Positions 24,601-34,076 are shown, counted from the stretch's first letter. The stretch: 64,000 nt of DNA from Mixophyes australis (GCA_036250195.1 JAVHZZ010000006.1:160883224-160947223); one strand, 5' to 3'. A program made the numbers and translations. The notes: generated by a model not told the origin, from the sequence alone.

Positions 24601-27600
24601 ACATACCCCTAAAAATGAACTCATACATAGAATGTAAATGTCAAGTGCAAGTTATCATTAATACACTTAAAACTATTTTCTACATTATAAAATCACAAAA
24701 ATAGGATTTTTGTACTTACTGTAAAATCCATTCTCTGCATTCACTTAGGTGACAATGCATAACTATGGGGTATAGAGGGCTCTGTACTTTGTCTGGCTTA
24801 CCCCTCCCCCTCTATGTCCCTTCCACTGTATGTATTCAGGTTTTTTTTACTGAACAAAGTACGTAGGATATGGCTGATATAAACTACAAAACAATAGCAA
24901 CACTAAACCGTAAAAAAGATTGAAGAACAAAAAGAGGTGGTTGTGCAGTATCCCCCAAATGGATTCAGAGAAATTTTACAGTGAGCACAAAAATCCTCTT
25001 TTCTCATTCATCCTATTTGACGGACCACTCCTTAACCATGGGTTGTTCCACAGCTGCCCCTAGATGAGGGTACGCTCAAACACAGCTTTAAACAAAAGCT
25101 GACATTCTTGGAAACAAAGACATTGAATCTATAGAATTTGGTGAGTATCAGGACCAGATTGCTACTCAAGGATGCATGCCATGCTGACCAGGAGACACTC
25201 ACTGATCTGGTAGAGTGGGATGCAATTTCATCCAGGAGATAGAAGCCTAAAAAACTGTAGCTTTAATCCACCTTGAAAACAGTCTGTTTTGTTGCCGGCC
25301 ATCCTCTATGATGCTTGTCATAAAGAACGCTATCTGTTCTATGTAAGGATGATTATCGGTCTCATAAATCACCATATACAGCAGACGAAGAGATTCTTCA
25401 ATTCTAGATGCTAGATCCTGGCCTGAATTTTAGACACCACCTTAGGCTAGAAGGAAGGCTTGATGCGCAGAACAGTTCTGTCACTGTGAAACACAATATG
25501 GTGACTTGCAAGACAATCAGACACCATTCCAACTGATGTAATTGCCAGGAAAAAGGACACCTTCCAGGTTAGGAATTTTAGACCAACAGATTCAAGAGGC
25601 TTGAATGGCTTCTTCTGCAGCGCAGAACGGACAAAGTTTGCACAATAAGAACACCCTTTTAAAAAAGTCTGGACCTAAGGGAAACAGACCAGTTTCCTCT
25701 GAAAGAAGATAGATAAGGACGACACTTTGGCTCTAAGAGAAGCTAATCGCATCACACTGTCTAGGCAATCCTGCAAGAATGACAAAAAAAGTGCCAAATT
25801 AAAGGAAGAAGTATGAAGTCCTTTTCTCTCACACCAGCCCAAGTAGGTTATTCACACTCTGGTAATTTTTAGATGATGGTTTTCTGGCCTTGATCATGGT
25901 CTGAATGATGTTCTCACACAGTCCCTTAGCTTGAAGAATCATGGTCTCAACAGCCATGCTGTTAAAGCTAAGTTTTGGTGGTAAAATAGGCTCTGACATA
26001 AAAGATTCTCTCTTAGAGGCAGCCTCCATGGTGTGTCTTTAGAACTCAAGAAAGCATGGAAATCGAAAGGAAGAGATACACCAGTTGGTACTTATACTAG
26101 AAAAGCCTTTGGATCCCTGGCTCTTGAGCAGCACTGAGCTACTTTGTAGTTCAGTCACAAGGCCACCATATTGACCTTCAGTTGCCCCCACCTCTCCACA
26201 ATCTGGTAGAAAACCTCCAGGTGTAGAGACCATCCCCAGGATGAATGGCATGCCAACTCAAAAAGTCAGCCTCCCAAATGTCCACCCCTGGGACAAATAC
26301 CGCCAAGATCACTGGAACATAACGTTCAGCCCAGCACATAAACTTGGCTGCCAGAGAACTCCTGGTCCCCCTTAAGTGGTTTATATAAGCCACTGCCGTG
26401 ATGCTGTCCAATTGTTTTACTGACAGAACCATTCAAAACCACTCTGTGGCAGGTTCAGTCCTTTTTAAAACCAGTCTGAATTACCAGGTGGTACAGATGC
26501 CCTGCTCATCTGGCGAGGGCCTTCCGTGGGGTGCCCGACACTTGTTGGAGATGCAACCGGGGTGTTGGTTCTCTTCTGCATATCTGGTGGGATTGCCCCA
26601 TGTTGCAAACGTTTTGGTCCCGGGTGGTGAGCATCACGCGGAAGCTGCTAGGTAAAGACATACCCAACACTCCGGTGTTCTGGCTGTTAAATAAAGTTGA
26701 TATGCCCCTATCACTTTTTAAAAAATCTCTCCTGAAATTAATTATCTCAGCAGCAAAGGCAGTAATTCCAGTGAAACGGAGATCCACCATGCCTCAGAGT
26801 ATTCGGGATTGGTCTAATAGATTGGAACACTATAGGGTCATGGGTGAGATGCACCTGTCAACCACAGACTCGTTTGAAATGTATTATGCTATCTGGGGCC
26901 CATGGCTAAACCTTTTAGACTCTCCTGAGTCCCCGATCTCAAATTTGACTGATTGAGTGGTTTTGTTCCCACTTTTGCACCCGAAGATTGGCTTGGTTGG
27001 GTGGTCCATCTGGATTTGTGTTGTACCAGGCAGATTCACAACCTACTAGGCTAACAGAGCTTTAAACTAAGTTGAAGTTTTAAGTGAGGATTTTTGCTAC
27101 ACCCCCTCCCCCAAATGTGGTTTCCCCTTCCCTTCTTTCCCTTTGTCTGTATGTTATTCGTAATATTGTTACTAGTAGATTTGTGTATGGTATGGCATAT
27201 GTCTTTTACAGGTCTTTGAGTACATTTTTGGACTGGAGCCAGGATGTCATTCTTTCAGTATGAATAGCCTACCATGCAAATTTGTTGATTGTGCATCTAT
27301 AACCTGTCTGTGTTTACAAAAACCCAATAAAAATTTAATTTAAAAAAAAAAAACTAAAAAAAAAAAAATAGTCTGAGCTCTAAAATCTTTATGGGAAACT
27401 TTGCATTCTCTTGGTTCCATAGACCCTGCAGTCAGAGGACCAGCATCACTGCTGCCTATTCTTGGAGTCTGGCATTCGTGGCATAATGGTTCAGTCCCAG
27501 ATGGAGAAGGGATGGCATTTGCTGAGATGCCAGGTCAAGGTTGAACCTTGAGTAAGAAAACTCTTTGACAACTAGTGTCGAAGAGGAGACATAGAAAAAT

Positions 27601-30600
27601 CATGCTCTAGGCTGAGACAAGACTGGACTTTTGATAGTTTATCACCCAGCCGTTTTATCTGCCAATCGTAAATGGTCAGGGGAAGAGGGCCATAGCTCTT
27701 CATTAACAAAAGGTCAATAAGGTACAGTATGACCGTTGCACTTTTTAACTTAAGAGTTGCCGTGTCTATTGTGAATACCCTTGGTACCAAAGGGTACTGC
27801 TCTGAACTTTTAATGAGATTTAACCACTGCAAAGCCAAATCCTCCTGCTCTTTCGGGACTGGGGCAATAAATCCTGACAAGTGACTGAATAGCTCCCTGG
27901 AGGGCCAAGTCTCTTGGCTTGGTCTCTCAGAAGTGGGGAGAAGAACCACTTTGGTGGAGACCCCATGAGGTCCAAGATGTATCCTCTTTGTAGCGTGGGG
28001 AGGGATTCTGCCATGCAAACTGTTCTTCAGCAAGCTTGGAACCAGGACTCCAGCCCAGCCAAGCCTGCTTACTCCTTGGGTGACCGCCTAGTGATGCAAA
28101 GGACTGATGCGTCGCAGACATTTATTTTACTTTTCCTAAGAAAGAGGGACTGGAATTTCTGGCCTTTCCATTTAAAAACATTAACTGGGAGAAAATAGAA
28201 TTTTTGTACTTACCGTAAAATCTCTTACTCTGAAGGAGAACCAATGGAGTACCAAACAAAGCCGCTCAGTCATATGGGACAGATTTCAAAGCTCTCTTGG
28301 AATCAGCATCTGCCTCCCAAGATCTTAACCACAATGTGCGCCTAGCTGCCACTGCTAAGAAAGAGGTTTTAGACAACCCCTGAACCACAAAACCAGTAAA
28401 AAACATATACCGGTATTAGTAATTACAGAAAAAAACCACACATCAGACCCTGTTGGGGACTATACTCCAGCGACAGCTGCCCACCAGCATAATGTGCCTC
28501 ACTACCTGTTGCACCGCAAATTCTCCTCCAAATGCCGGCTGACATGCTAGGCTACTGGACCACAAGCAGATCCGCCTCCACAACAGTCACGGGCGACCGG
28601 AGCGCCAACTGCAAGGGCGTGGGGGGTGGTGTTATGTATCCTACATGTCGAGGGTCTGTCTGACCACTAAAATAAGAGAGAGTGCGAGAGAGAGAACTGT
28701 AGAACACAATCTAGGTCAAAAGAATGAACTAGCAGTTCATCTATAAATATATAGCACAATGGCGTCTGTAAATAAAGTCAGTATTCAATGAAATAAAAGA
28801 GAAGAGTAACCCAGTGCTCCATATATAAGACAGGAGAAAGTACAGTGACAGGATAGAGTCATAAATTTCTGAAAGATAGCAGATCCACAGACCACACAGT
28901 TTAAATTAAAGGAAAAATATATAATGCATGCAGAGAATCAGAGGTGAGGAGTAGGTGAGTAATGGCAGGCTTTCCTCCACAAAAGCCTACCTAGGGGAAA
29001 GTACTACTGCTGGGAAAAAAAACCTTCCCAACAGGTCCATTCCAATCATGACACTGCCCTTAAAGCAGGTTCTCTTGCCATCTATTATCCCTGGTGCAGG
29101 GCTTTCCTTGTGCAGCCCCCACCTGCCCAATGCCCTGGCAACCAGAGGATCCCTGGTTGCTGTGTCCACCTTGTCATGTTCCTGTTCCTTTTGTAGAGGC
29201 AATAATCTTCATGGCACCGGGCGGACCACTGGCAGACCTGTCTCAGCATGGCTGAGCTGGAAGACACTGGGGCTTGTGCTGTGGCTCCTCGAGTGCATAT
29301 AGATGCAGTCCCCATGTCCTTGGTCACTGATCTAAGCAGCTGACCAGATGAGCACTAAAATAAAAGGTGAATACTTCCAGTGTAAGGGGCATAGGAGAGA
29401 ATAAGCCAGACAAGTATTAAAGTAGATAAGTGCTTACTACCAGCACAGCGCCCTCTATACCTCAAGGTTAAGCAGTGCTCCCTAAATAGGATAAATGAGA
29501 AAGAATCAATAAAGAATAAAGAAAATTTAACCAGCAAATAAATCTTGATTTTCTTTTATCCATCAATTTGGAGAATGCCACCCCCTCCACCCCCCAAAAT
29601 GAAATGTCAGGGCAAAATATAATATATATAATATATAATAATATCAATTCAGGTGTCAGCAAACAAATCCTCTGTTCTTAAGTCCCACTACCTTTGAATA
29701 TGATGTGTCCTCCATTTCCACCATCTCCCCCATCTGGTCCTCCATACTCCTTCCGCGGTTCACTGTGAAAACAGCAGGCACCATCTCCACCAGCTCCTCC
29801 CACCACACGGACTTTGCGCTGATCAACAAAATAACGTTTCTGGAAAAAAAGAGGCATTTCGCAAACAGGTTCTCCAAACAACATTTTCATTCCCTCTCTA
29901 AACCAAAATAACATACTCCTTGTAAAGCTAACTTAAACATACATTATGGTTGTTAATTAGCTAAGTGTGAAGCCATTCCACCGCCTGTTAATTAAACTGT
30001 GAAGATTTTTCTTCTGGCGATTACTGTCCATCTTACTGAAATTTTGAATGCCTGCATTCCTAGGTGTACTGTGAATAATCACAATGCTGATAGAGTTGGC
30101 AAAGCAGAATATGCATATCTCATATAAAGAACTGGTAAAACTAGGAAAGGGTTAATCTGACTGATTGTTGCCAACCAATCAGATGATCCAGTAGAAGATC
30201 AATAAGCTTTAATGGCAGTCTTTGCCATCACACAAATGCAATTTCTATAGATCTCTATAGATGTATCTGCGTTATGTCTCAGACTAGACAAAGCAGCTCC
30301 TTAATACTAAATTATATTATAGAGTATATGTTCTACACCAAGATAATGCGATCTATAAATAGGGCATATTTTCTCTGTAAGATAGGGGTTAAGAGTAGTT
30401 TCTTATCCATGTCACAACTCACCAGCTTCTTCTCCGATATGTCTCCCTTCCTCTTGGCCATGTGTTGAGGCTTGGTACACATTGAAGAGCTAGTGGACAG
30501 AAGTCGGCGATGAGAGACATGGCAGGACAGCAATGTGGTTTGAAGATGTTTACATTTGCAAATAACAGCTTGGCACAGTCGCAGCTGATCAGCTAGGACA

Positions 30601-30632
30601 TGTAGCCGGGGCAATAACTGCAAAGTCAGCAT
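7770..30632 (-). CDS. MTG2: mitochondrial ribosome-associated GTPase 2 (Obg family), six coding exons
   Basis: The six minus-strand exons (30632-30423, 29839-29692, 15522-15407, 14127-13909, 10183-10045, 8161-7770) join in phase to 1224 nt, or 407 residues plus TAA; the human protein is about 406. Residues 1-70 resemble a mitochondrial presequence region. The glycine-rich Obg fold follows ([13 protein letters not shown], about residues 104-116). The GTPase domain has a P-loop GFPNAGKS at 233-240, YPFTT as the switch I-like G2 motif, DVPG at 280-283, NKLD at 347-350 and SAL at 373-375. Known role: a GTPase of the mitochondrial matrix/inner membrane that assists large mitoribosomal subunit assembly. 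All introns are GT-AG. The 14.2-kb intron 3 (second coding intron) is packed with transposons. The next gene upstream on the same strand is SS18L1, as in human. Confidence 0.97.
8463..8844. mobile_element. MITE related to 1698-2116 (GGGTACACACTAC end)
   Basis: The left end CTGGGTACACACTACAG and the complement of the right end, GGCTGGATACACACTATAC, are imperfect inverted repeats. Flanks are TTA and TAA, so the target duplication is not clean. There is no coding capacity. It lies in an MTG2 intron. Confidence 0.65.
9803..9990. mobile_element. 188-bp MITE with GGGG-A-GGATTCAA ends and TAT duplication
   Basis: The left end GGGGAGGATTCAAATCAGCG mirrors the right end, which reads CGCTGAATTCAATTCCCCCC. 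It is flanked by TAT at 9800-9802 and 9991-9993. It belongs with 55051-55265 and 62267-62477, which have similar G-run/ATTCAAT ends. Harbinger-like by TSD size (inference). Confidence 0.75.
10045..10183 (-). CDS. MTG2: MTG2 coding exon 5
   Basis: The acceptor is TTTTCCAG, the donor GTAAGT. It encodes residues 232-277 and the first base of codon 278. It carries the whole P-loop ([12 protein letters not shown]) and the G2 segment YPFTTLKPH. The 139 nt keep the frame. Confidence 0.97.
10650..11200 (-). pseudogene. L1 ORF2 reverse-transcriptase fragment, inverted relative to the plus strand
   Basis: Minus-strand broken frames read [18 protein letters not shown], then PNEMYKDF, then [14 protein letters not shown]. 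These correspond in order to the K-S-P-G-P-D-G/PNEFYK and DYKILAKILANRL blocks of L1 reverse transcriptase. There are several frameshifts and stops. The edges are uncertain; similar AT-rich debris may run to about 11660. Confidence 0.6.
11896..12231 (+). mobile_element. tRNA-derived SINE-like repeat, plus orientation
   Basis: It begins CACGGTGGCTAAGTGGTTAG, with A-box-like and B-box-like (GAGTTCAATTCCC) polymerase III promoter blocks. A conserved middle follows (GTGGAGTTTGTATGTTCTCC, then GGGTTTCCTCCGGGTGC). It ends GCGCTATATAAATAAATGAT and a short GAT tail. A second copy in the opposite orientation is at 24258-24553, and a 3' tail alone is near 38032-38088. Confidence 0.75.
13909..14127 (-). 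CDS. MTG2: MTG2 coding exon 4
   Basis: The acceptor is TTGTCAG, the donor GTGAGC after the ATG of AHAGM. It encodes residues 159-231, phase 0 on both sides. It carries the end of the Obg fold, including [11 protein letters not shown] and [13 protein letters not shown]. Length 219 nt. Confidence 0.97.
14128..15406 (-). other. MTG2: MTG2 intron 3 (between coding exons 3 and 4)
   Basis: Intron of 1.28 kb, GT-AG. It contains a T-run at 15061-15072. No recognisable element was seen. Confidence 0.85.
15407..15522 (-). CDS. MTG2: MTG2 coding exon 3
   Basis: The acceptor is TTATCTCACAG, the donor GTTAGG. It encodes residues 120-158 (VDPCVKS to GDILYIK), including [11 protein letters not shown], a conserved MTG2/Obg stretch. 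The 116 nt enter in phase 1 and leave in phase 0. Confidence 0.96.
15617..15675. repeat. A-run and (TA)n microsatellite
   Basis: An A-run followed by about 23 TA units. It lies about 180 bp left of the palindrome; another TA/CA microsatellite touches the palindrome's right end. Confidence 0.9.
15853..17095. repeat. near-perfect 1.24-kb palindrome (two 618-bp arms, 7-bp spacer)
   Basis: Left arm 15853-16470 and right arm 16478-17095 are reverse complements (paired positions sum to 32948), with GGATGAA as spacer. Reading along the arms I saw a single mismatch (A at 16013 against C at 16935, where G pairs). The paired open frames at 16098-16340 and 16608-16850, and at 15979-16176 and 16772-16969, are just the two arms. 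No recognised protein is encoded. It could be a foldback-type element, a very young inverted duplication, or a long-read assembly artefact. Confidence 0.9.
17095..17140. repeat. TA/CA microsatellite at the palindrome's right edge
   Basis: Alternating TA with a short CA run, directly continuing from the right arm. Confidence 0.85.
17422..17573 (+). pseudogene. possible L2/Rex-like LINE fragment, interrupted by a hAT MITE
   Basis: The plus frame ends with a segment like the endonuclease C-terminus of L2-type LINEs ([10 protein letters not shown], compare the usual GHTLDLVFS). After the MITE at 17582-17767 the sequence continues with further debris. Short and decayed. Confidence 0.4.
17582..17767. 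mobile_element. hAT-type MITE, 186 bp, with 8-bp target duplication
   Basis: It starts CAGTGGTTCCCAAACTGTG and ends in an imperfect inverted counterpart (AGTTTTGGATCTACTG). The flanks CTCTACAC (17574-17581) and CTCTAGAC (17768-17775) are an 8-bp duplication with one mismatch, the hAT signature. It is inserted in a LINE fragment. Confidence 0.8.
19691..19726 (-). ncRNA. degenerate hammerhead-ribozyme-like motif near a Penelope element
   Basis: On the minus strand: CTTGAAAA, a perfect stem-loop AGCTA-ATG-TAGCT, then AAACACGTG. This parallels the hammerhead order CUGAUGA, stem II, GAAAC. The first core box is degenerate. It lies on the 3' side of the minus-strand Penelope element, where such ribozymes occur in the family. 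Probably inactive. Confidence 0.4.
21133..21506. repeat. 374-bp segment bounded by 34-bp inverted repeats inside Penelope copy 1
   Basis: The stretch 21133-21166 (starting TAGACAAAATTTGCGACAGC) recurs inverted at 21473-21506 with about one mismatch. The intervening sequence is AT-rich and non-coding. It breaks the C-terminal part of the element. Confidence 0.75.
21778..22023 (-). pseudogene. Penelope-like RT fragment
   Basis: An 81-codon minus frame with a segment matching the early RT domain of Penelope-like elements: an acidic/aromatic stretch, then the I-P-x-x-Y-x-x-P-K-x-H-K motif seen here as [12 protein letters not shown]. The downstream GRPI-SG motif is missing or frameshifted. Confidence 0.65.
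23455..24110 (+). pseudogene. L2/Rex-type LINE reverse-transcriptase fragment
   Basis: Plus-strand frames contain [16 protein letters not shown] (near 23.70 kb), [16 protein letters not shown] and [18 protein letters not shown] (23.88-24.01 kb). These are the D-x-[15 protein letters not shown] and Y-A-D-D boxes of an L2/Rex1-like LINE. The frame is broken upstream and the 3' part degenerates. The Y-A-D-D catalytic box is intact. Confidence 0.85.
24258..24553 (-). mobile_element. tRNA-derived SINE-like repeat, minus orientation
   Basis: The reverse complement begins GGGTTGCACAATGGTTAGCA and continues through the same conserved middle as 11896-12231, ending in a GCTATACAAATAATGTT-type tail. 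It is more diverged than the plus-strand copy. Confidence 0.7.
25829..26029 (-). pseudogene. DIRS tyrosine-recombinase N-terminal fragment
   Basis: The minus frame reads [20 protein letters not shown] then PSSKNYQ, matching the core-binding start of DIRS recombinases (usually ...VIQTLLKARKPST...Y). It follows the RNase H segment in transcript order. Confidence 0.65.
26178..26432 (-). pseudogene. DIRS RNase H-like fragment
   Basis: The minus frame has [19 protein letters not shown], then [19 protein letters not shown], then ADFLSW. These match the D-N-T-A-V-A-Y-I-N, W-A-E and H-I-P-G...A-D-x-L-S blocks of DIRS polymerases, with some key residues altered (the usual aspartate-asparagine pair is DS). 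Confidence 0.8.
26480..26956 (+). pseudogene. L1 ORF2 C-terminal fragment
   Basis: The open frame from the insertion edge to TGA reads [14 protein letters not shown] then a CCHC-like zinc knuckle ([19 protein letters not shown]) and the tail to the end of ORF2. Roughly the last 155 residues of a protein normally over 1200 residues long; the endonuclease and RT are absent. The preserved frame suggests a fairly young insertion. Confidence 0.85.
26480..27369 (+). mobile_element. 5'-truncated L1 insertion with 7-bp target duplication
   Basis: It carries the 3' end of ORF2, a 3'UTR, AATAAA near 27326 and an A-rich tail. AGTCTGA at 26473-26479 is repeated at 27370-27376, a target-site duplication that marks both ends. 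It interrupts DIRS copy B, so it is younger than that copy. Confidence 0.9.
27572..28033 (-). pseudogene. probable DIRS RT-region fragment
   Basis: A 153-codon minus frame with [15 protein letters not shown], then [12 protein letters not shown] and WLNLIKSS. The pieces resemble the segments before the RT palm and the K-x-x-S region of DIRS polymerases, joined across a deletion. The remainder is not recognisable. It is placed by its position upstream of the RNase H fragment. Confidence 0.45.
29692..29839 (-). CDS. MTG2: MTG2 coding exon 2
   Basis: The acceptor is TTTTTTTCCAG, the donor GTAGTG. It encodes residues 71-119 plus one base, from [15 protein letters not shown] through the glycine-rich [17 protein letters not shown] that defines the Obg N-terminal fold. 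Confidence 0.97.
29840..30422 (-). other. MTG2: MTG2 intron 1 of the coding region
   Basis: A 583-bp GT-AG intron, AT-rich. Nothing else recognised. Confidence 0.85.
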
Positions 30633-30638
30633 GGCTAC
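30423..30638 (-). CDS. MTG2: MTG2 coding exon 1 with start codon
   Basis: The acceptor TTTTACAG precedes 30638; six UTR bases, then ATG at 30632-30630. It encodes residues 1-70 and ends SEKKL at a GTGAGT donor. The N-terminus ([19 protein letters not shown]) is rich in leucine and arginine with no acidic residue except one D, compatible with a mitochondrial presequence. This ATG is the first in the exon; the acceptor just before it implies a separate 5'UTR exon. Confidence 0.9.
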
Positions 30639-31023
30639 CTGTAAAATTAAACACAAGTTACGTCATGCAATTTTAACAGAATTTTATTTTAAAACAACAT
30701 ACAATTGTGCACATACAAAACAGATAACCACTTTAAAGTATGACGTTCCTATTCAATATTGCAAATATTACATTACTTATTTACATTGTAAGCACTTTGA
30801 GTCAAGGCCTTCAATCATGTGCCGTTATTGTAAGCTACAACTACTATATGAATGTATTTTTTTATATATGTTTTACATCACTTTTCAATATTATTTATAG
30901 CAGCAAGCTGACTTTTAGAGTCAGTGAAAATACCACAGGGACATCACCAGCAATATGGTCCCTGGATAATACAGTAAAAGCTTTCTTCCGGACATACTAA
31001 AAGGAATGCAGCTCCAGTCTGCT

Positions 31024-31850
31024 AAAAGGATGCCAATTGACTACTATGATAGAAAATTTAAATGTTCCGTATATTTTTAAAAATCTTATACTTCTAAATT
31101 ATATCTTCCACACACTTATTGCGAAGATACTTTGTCATGTTTTAAATGTGGATCGACATGGTTTTGACAGCCGTTTTATACACCTTGTCAATGCAGAAAT
31201 GTAAAAAAAATGCTTTTCTGTCATGGAAAACACCCTTTTTTCTCCCAGATCTCCTCTTCCCACACTAAATCCTTTGCATATGTGCTCCCCAATAACTGTA
31301 CCCCACTATACTAGTGTCATAATGTGGAATGACGGAAGATTACTATGGAATGACAGCTGTTTTACACGCCATGTCAATGCAGAAATATAAATAGCAAGTT
31401 GCATTTCTCTCATAAAAACATATGCAAAGGATTTAGTGTGTGAGATTGAGGGATCTGGGAGAAATAAGGCTGTTTCTATTAGCAAAAGCAACTTTTTACA
31501 GATATTTCTGCATTGATATGGCGTATAAAACAGCTGTCAATCCTTAGCAATACCCTCATCATAACACTTGTGTACTGGGGTACAGGTATGGGGGAGCACA
31601 TATGCAAAGCATTTAGTGTGTGGGATTAGGGGATCTGGGAGAAAAAAGGGTGTTTTTATAAGTGAATGCAACTTTTTACTGATATGTCAGCATTGATGTG
31701 GTGTATAATACAGCTGTCATTCCACAATTAAAACATGACCAAATATCTTAGCAATAAGTGTGTGGAAAATATAATTCAGAAGTGTAAGATTTTATAAAAT
31801 ATACTTCAATGTTCAATTTGCTTTCATTATAGTAAATTGACATTTCTTTT
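31024..31850. mobile_element. 827-bp foldback element with long inverted arms and internal subrepeats
   Basis: The left arm (about 31024-31145) and right arm (about 31725-31850) are inverted relatives. Inside, a block containing GCATATGTGCTCCCC near 31276 recurs inverted near 31590 and, in the latter's orientation, near 31415. Thus at least three related subunits of about 190 bp are present. It is non-coding and lies in the 5'UTR intron of MTG2. No clear target duplication was found. Confidence 0.7.
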
Positions 31851-32324
31851 AGAACGTCCCCTCTCTTCCTATATCAATCTGTCTGTATTTGAAAAAGGGT
31901 TTTAAAAAAAAAAATCATTATGGTCTGAAATGTTGAATAAGTTTAATAGTGACAGTGTTTCTGGAGTGACTTTTATCCCAAATGAACTGGTGAACATACA
32001 GTACGAGTCTTTTGACAAGTTTATGTTGTCAGAAATGACAAACACACTGCTAGGTGCTTAATATCAAGCACATACTTATTGCTGTATGTCTCCTACGGCA
32101 AAAGAAAGTAAACTATGGCTATCATTCTATAGTGAAAGCATAAGTGTTAAAATGGCAAGGCATGCAAATACTTGCTTACTTCTGTTGCATCAGAGGCACG
32201 AATGTTTTATATTATTTCTGCCATTATCCATGACATACCAATATAAAATAAACGGCAATATAAAAATCGTCTACACAGCGTCACTTTATACACCTGTATT
32301 GAAACAAACAACTATGACATGCGT

Positions 32325-32330
32325 CTCACC
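32325..32330 (-). other. MTG2: candidate MTG2 5'UTR exon donor site
   Basis: On the minus strand AGCAGGAAG is followed by GTGAGACGC, a good 5' splice site, about 125 bp inside a YY1-type motif. It could pair with the acceptor before 30638. The implied UTR exon contains a short upstream ATG frame of about 15 codons. Confidence 0.45.
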
Positions 32331-32700
32331 TTCCTGCTCTTCCCGTAAGACAAGCTTTATTTCCAGCATGCTTGCACCTCTGTCTCTAATGCTGAAGTCA
32401 TTTTGTTAGACAGACTTGCTAACACAACAATGAACCTTGATCTCCGGAAAAATGGCCGCCATAATACAAATACGAAGTAAAAGTTTGAGACATATTATTG
32501 TCAGTGTTCTCATGCAAGTCTGCCGTGTTAAAAAAAATCGGCATATGTAGGTCCATTCCCAGCATGCTCTTTCCAGTAGTTCAAATTCAGAATGTGCTGT
32601 ATCCGTTCTCACAATCGCTTCAGTGCCGGCGGAGAAGATATATATGTATATATATATACACACTAAGAAAATGTTTCACTTTACACAATTGACCTCCTCA
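32331..32700 (-). promoter_or_regulatory. MTG2: probable MTG2 promoter and 5'UTR exon
   Basis: On the minus strand ATGGCGGC (32462-32455), the core of a YY1 site typical of TATA-less housekeeping promoters, stands about 125 bp upstream of the donor. A second GC-rich patch (CCGGCGG) lies near 32625. Transcription start was not measured; this is inferred from motif and splice-site spacing. Confidence 0.4.
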
Positions 32701-32792
32701 GTACTTCTGACATGAAGATAGTACTAAATAGAAGTTCCACGTGAGGGCGCACTCGAGGGCCACTTTTAAATATCCACTTCGAACACTGAGTT

Positions 32793-32807
32793 ATTATATA
32801 TATATAT

Positions 32808-32847
<40 letters not shown>

Positions 32848-32862
32848 ATATCGATATATATA
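32793..32862. repeat. (TA)n microsatellite with interspersed GATATA/TATCTA
   Basis: About 70 bp of alternating TA with symmetric interruptions, upstream of the MTG2 promoter. Confidence 0.9.
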
Positions 32863-33930
32863 CTTTTTGAAACAACGTAATGATTTTAAGATAAATTTTA
32901 TATTATGAAGATGAAAATAAATAGAATATTCATGAACAGTTTAGGAAAAACTTTGATTTCCACAAGAAATCAGAACAAGGACTATCCAGTGCTATTGTTA
33001 CAGTTTAAAAAATAACATGAAGAGTACAGCAAAGCGGGGGGCGGGCAAACAGCAGAAGATTTAAAAAAAATCACTTCATAATTTAACCTCTGTTTTGAAG
33101 CAGTTCGAGAGGAATGTCATACTTTGAAGCTATTCTTGAGATCAAACTTTCCACTGGAGAGAGCTCATATCCCTCCATACAACATCTTTGGTCTGATCCA
33201 TTAAGGAAGCAAATGCCGATACACAAAGGACCCTTACATTAGCCTACGATTTCATTGGCATAGAGGTCTGGGCGTATGCGCGTAGTCGATATACAGCAGG
33301 GGTGCACCAAGCTCAAGCACTCGCAGCAATTCAAGCTTTGTGCATCTCTAAGAGACGTTTTTCTGTCGCATCATATGCAGCAGATAGAGGTCGGGGTAAG
33401 TGCTGATTGTTAATGTTCCTGGCTGTGTATGCTAGGACGTGTTTGCAATCAGAAGCGTCCGTAAAAATGCTTTTTTTTATTTTTTAACAATTGTGTGTGC
33501 TTTTGGGACTTTATTTTCCACATATGTATATGTATACGTATTACTCAATTATTATTCAACAAGAGACGTATCTTCAGATCCGCCCCTAATTGAATATGGA
33601 CATGCTTATGCCTGGATTACTCGTGATTTTAAGAATAATACAATTTACATTAGATTTGCGTGCCTCAATTAATCAGGCCTCTTATCTCTAAATATCCTGC
33701 GGACTTGTCTGAAAATTTAATTAATGAAATCCACCACTCCAGGGAAACTTTTCCCCACCTTGTGAGAAGACTGGAGTCAGAGTAAAACTCTCCCATTAGC
33801 TCTTTTGAATGAGATCCACAAAATGAAGCTGCAAACTGGTTTTTCAGAACTGTGCATTGGTACTGGAAAACGAGGGTTAAGCAAACTCACAAATTAAAAA
33901 CTATCTCAAATCCACATTAGGACAAGAAAA
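32863..33930. other. intergenic, no feature assigned
   Basis: AT-rich sequence with a slightly more complex block at 33170-33470. A GTAAGTGC donor-like site near 33398 has no supporting frame. I see no gene. Confidence 0.4.
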
Positions 33931-34076
33931 ACATGACAACTTGGCTATATTCTCAGTAGAGCATGAATGAGCTTCTCTGTTCACTTTCTCAGATGTGATA
34001 AAATATATTTTTCTCCTGCAAGAACCAAACATTCAGGATACCTGCTTTTGTATCTTCTGCTGCTTCAGATCGATCC

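Larger units (their letters stand above)
24705..28225 (-). mobile_element. decayed DIRS-type retrotransposon (copy B), split by an L1 insertion
   Basis: Minus-strand order: RT-region debris (28.03-27.57 kb), [L1 27369-26480], RNase H-like segment (26.43-26.18 kb), recombinase N-terminal part (26.03-25.83 kb), catalytic debris (25.8-25.4 kb), and an [15 protein letters not shown] segment near 25.2 kb (the recombinase HxxR-type box). Both edges carry similar GATTTTTGTACTTAC-like sequence running to a TAAAATC block. The ends are approximate. Confidence 0.75.
15523..29691 (-). other. MTG2: MTG2 intron 2 (14.2 kb, between coding exons 2 and 3)
   Basis: GT-AG intron loaded with repeats: TA microsatellite, 1.24-kb palindrome, hAT MITE, L2 debris, Penelope-like element, SINE, and DIRS element with nested L1. 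Parts without assignment: 17960-19660 (AT-rich) and 28230-29690 (a GC-richer segment around 28480-29340 that could be an LTR or other retroelement I cannot name). Confidence 0.85.

Noticed and set aside
26531..26956. 141-codon frame as a host zinc-finger gene
   Set aside because: The CCHC-like knuckle and context are those of L1 ORF2; the segment is bounded by an L1 target duplication and an A-rich tail.
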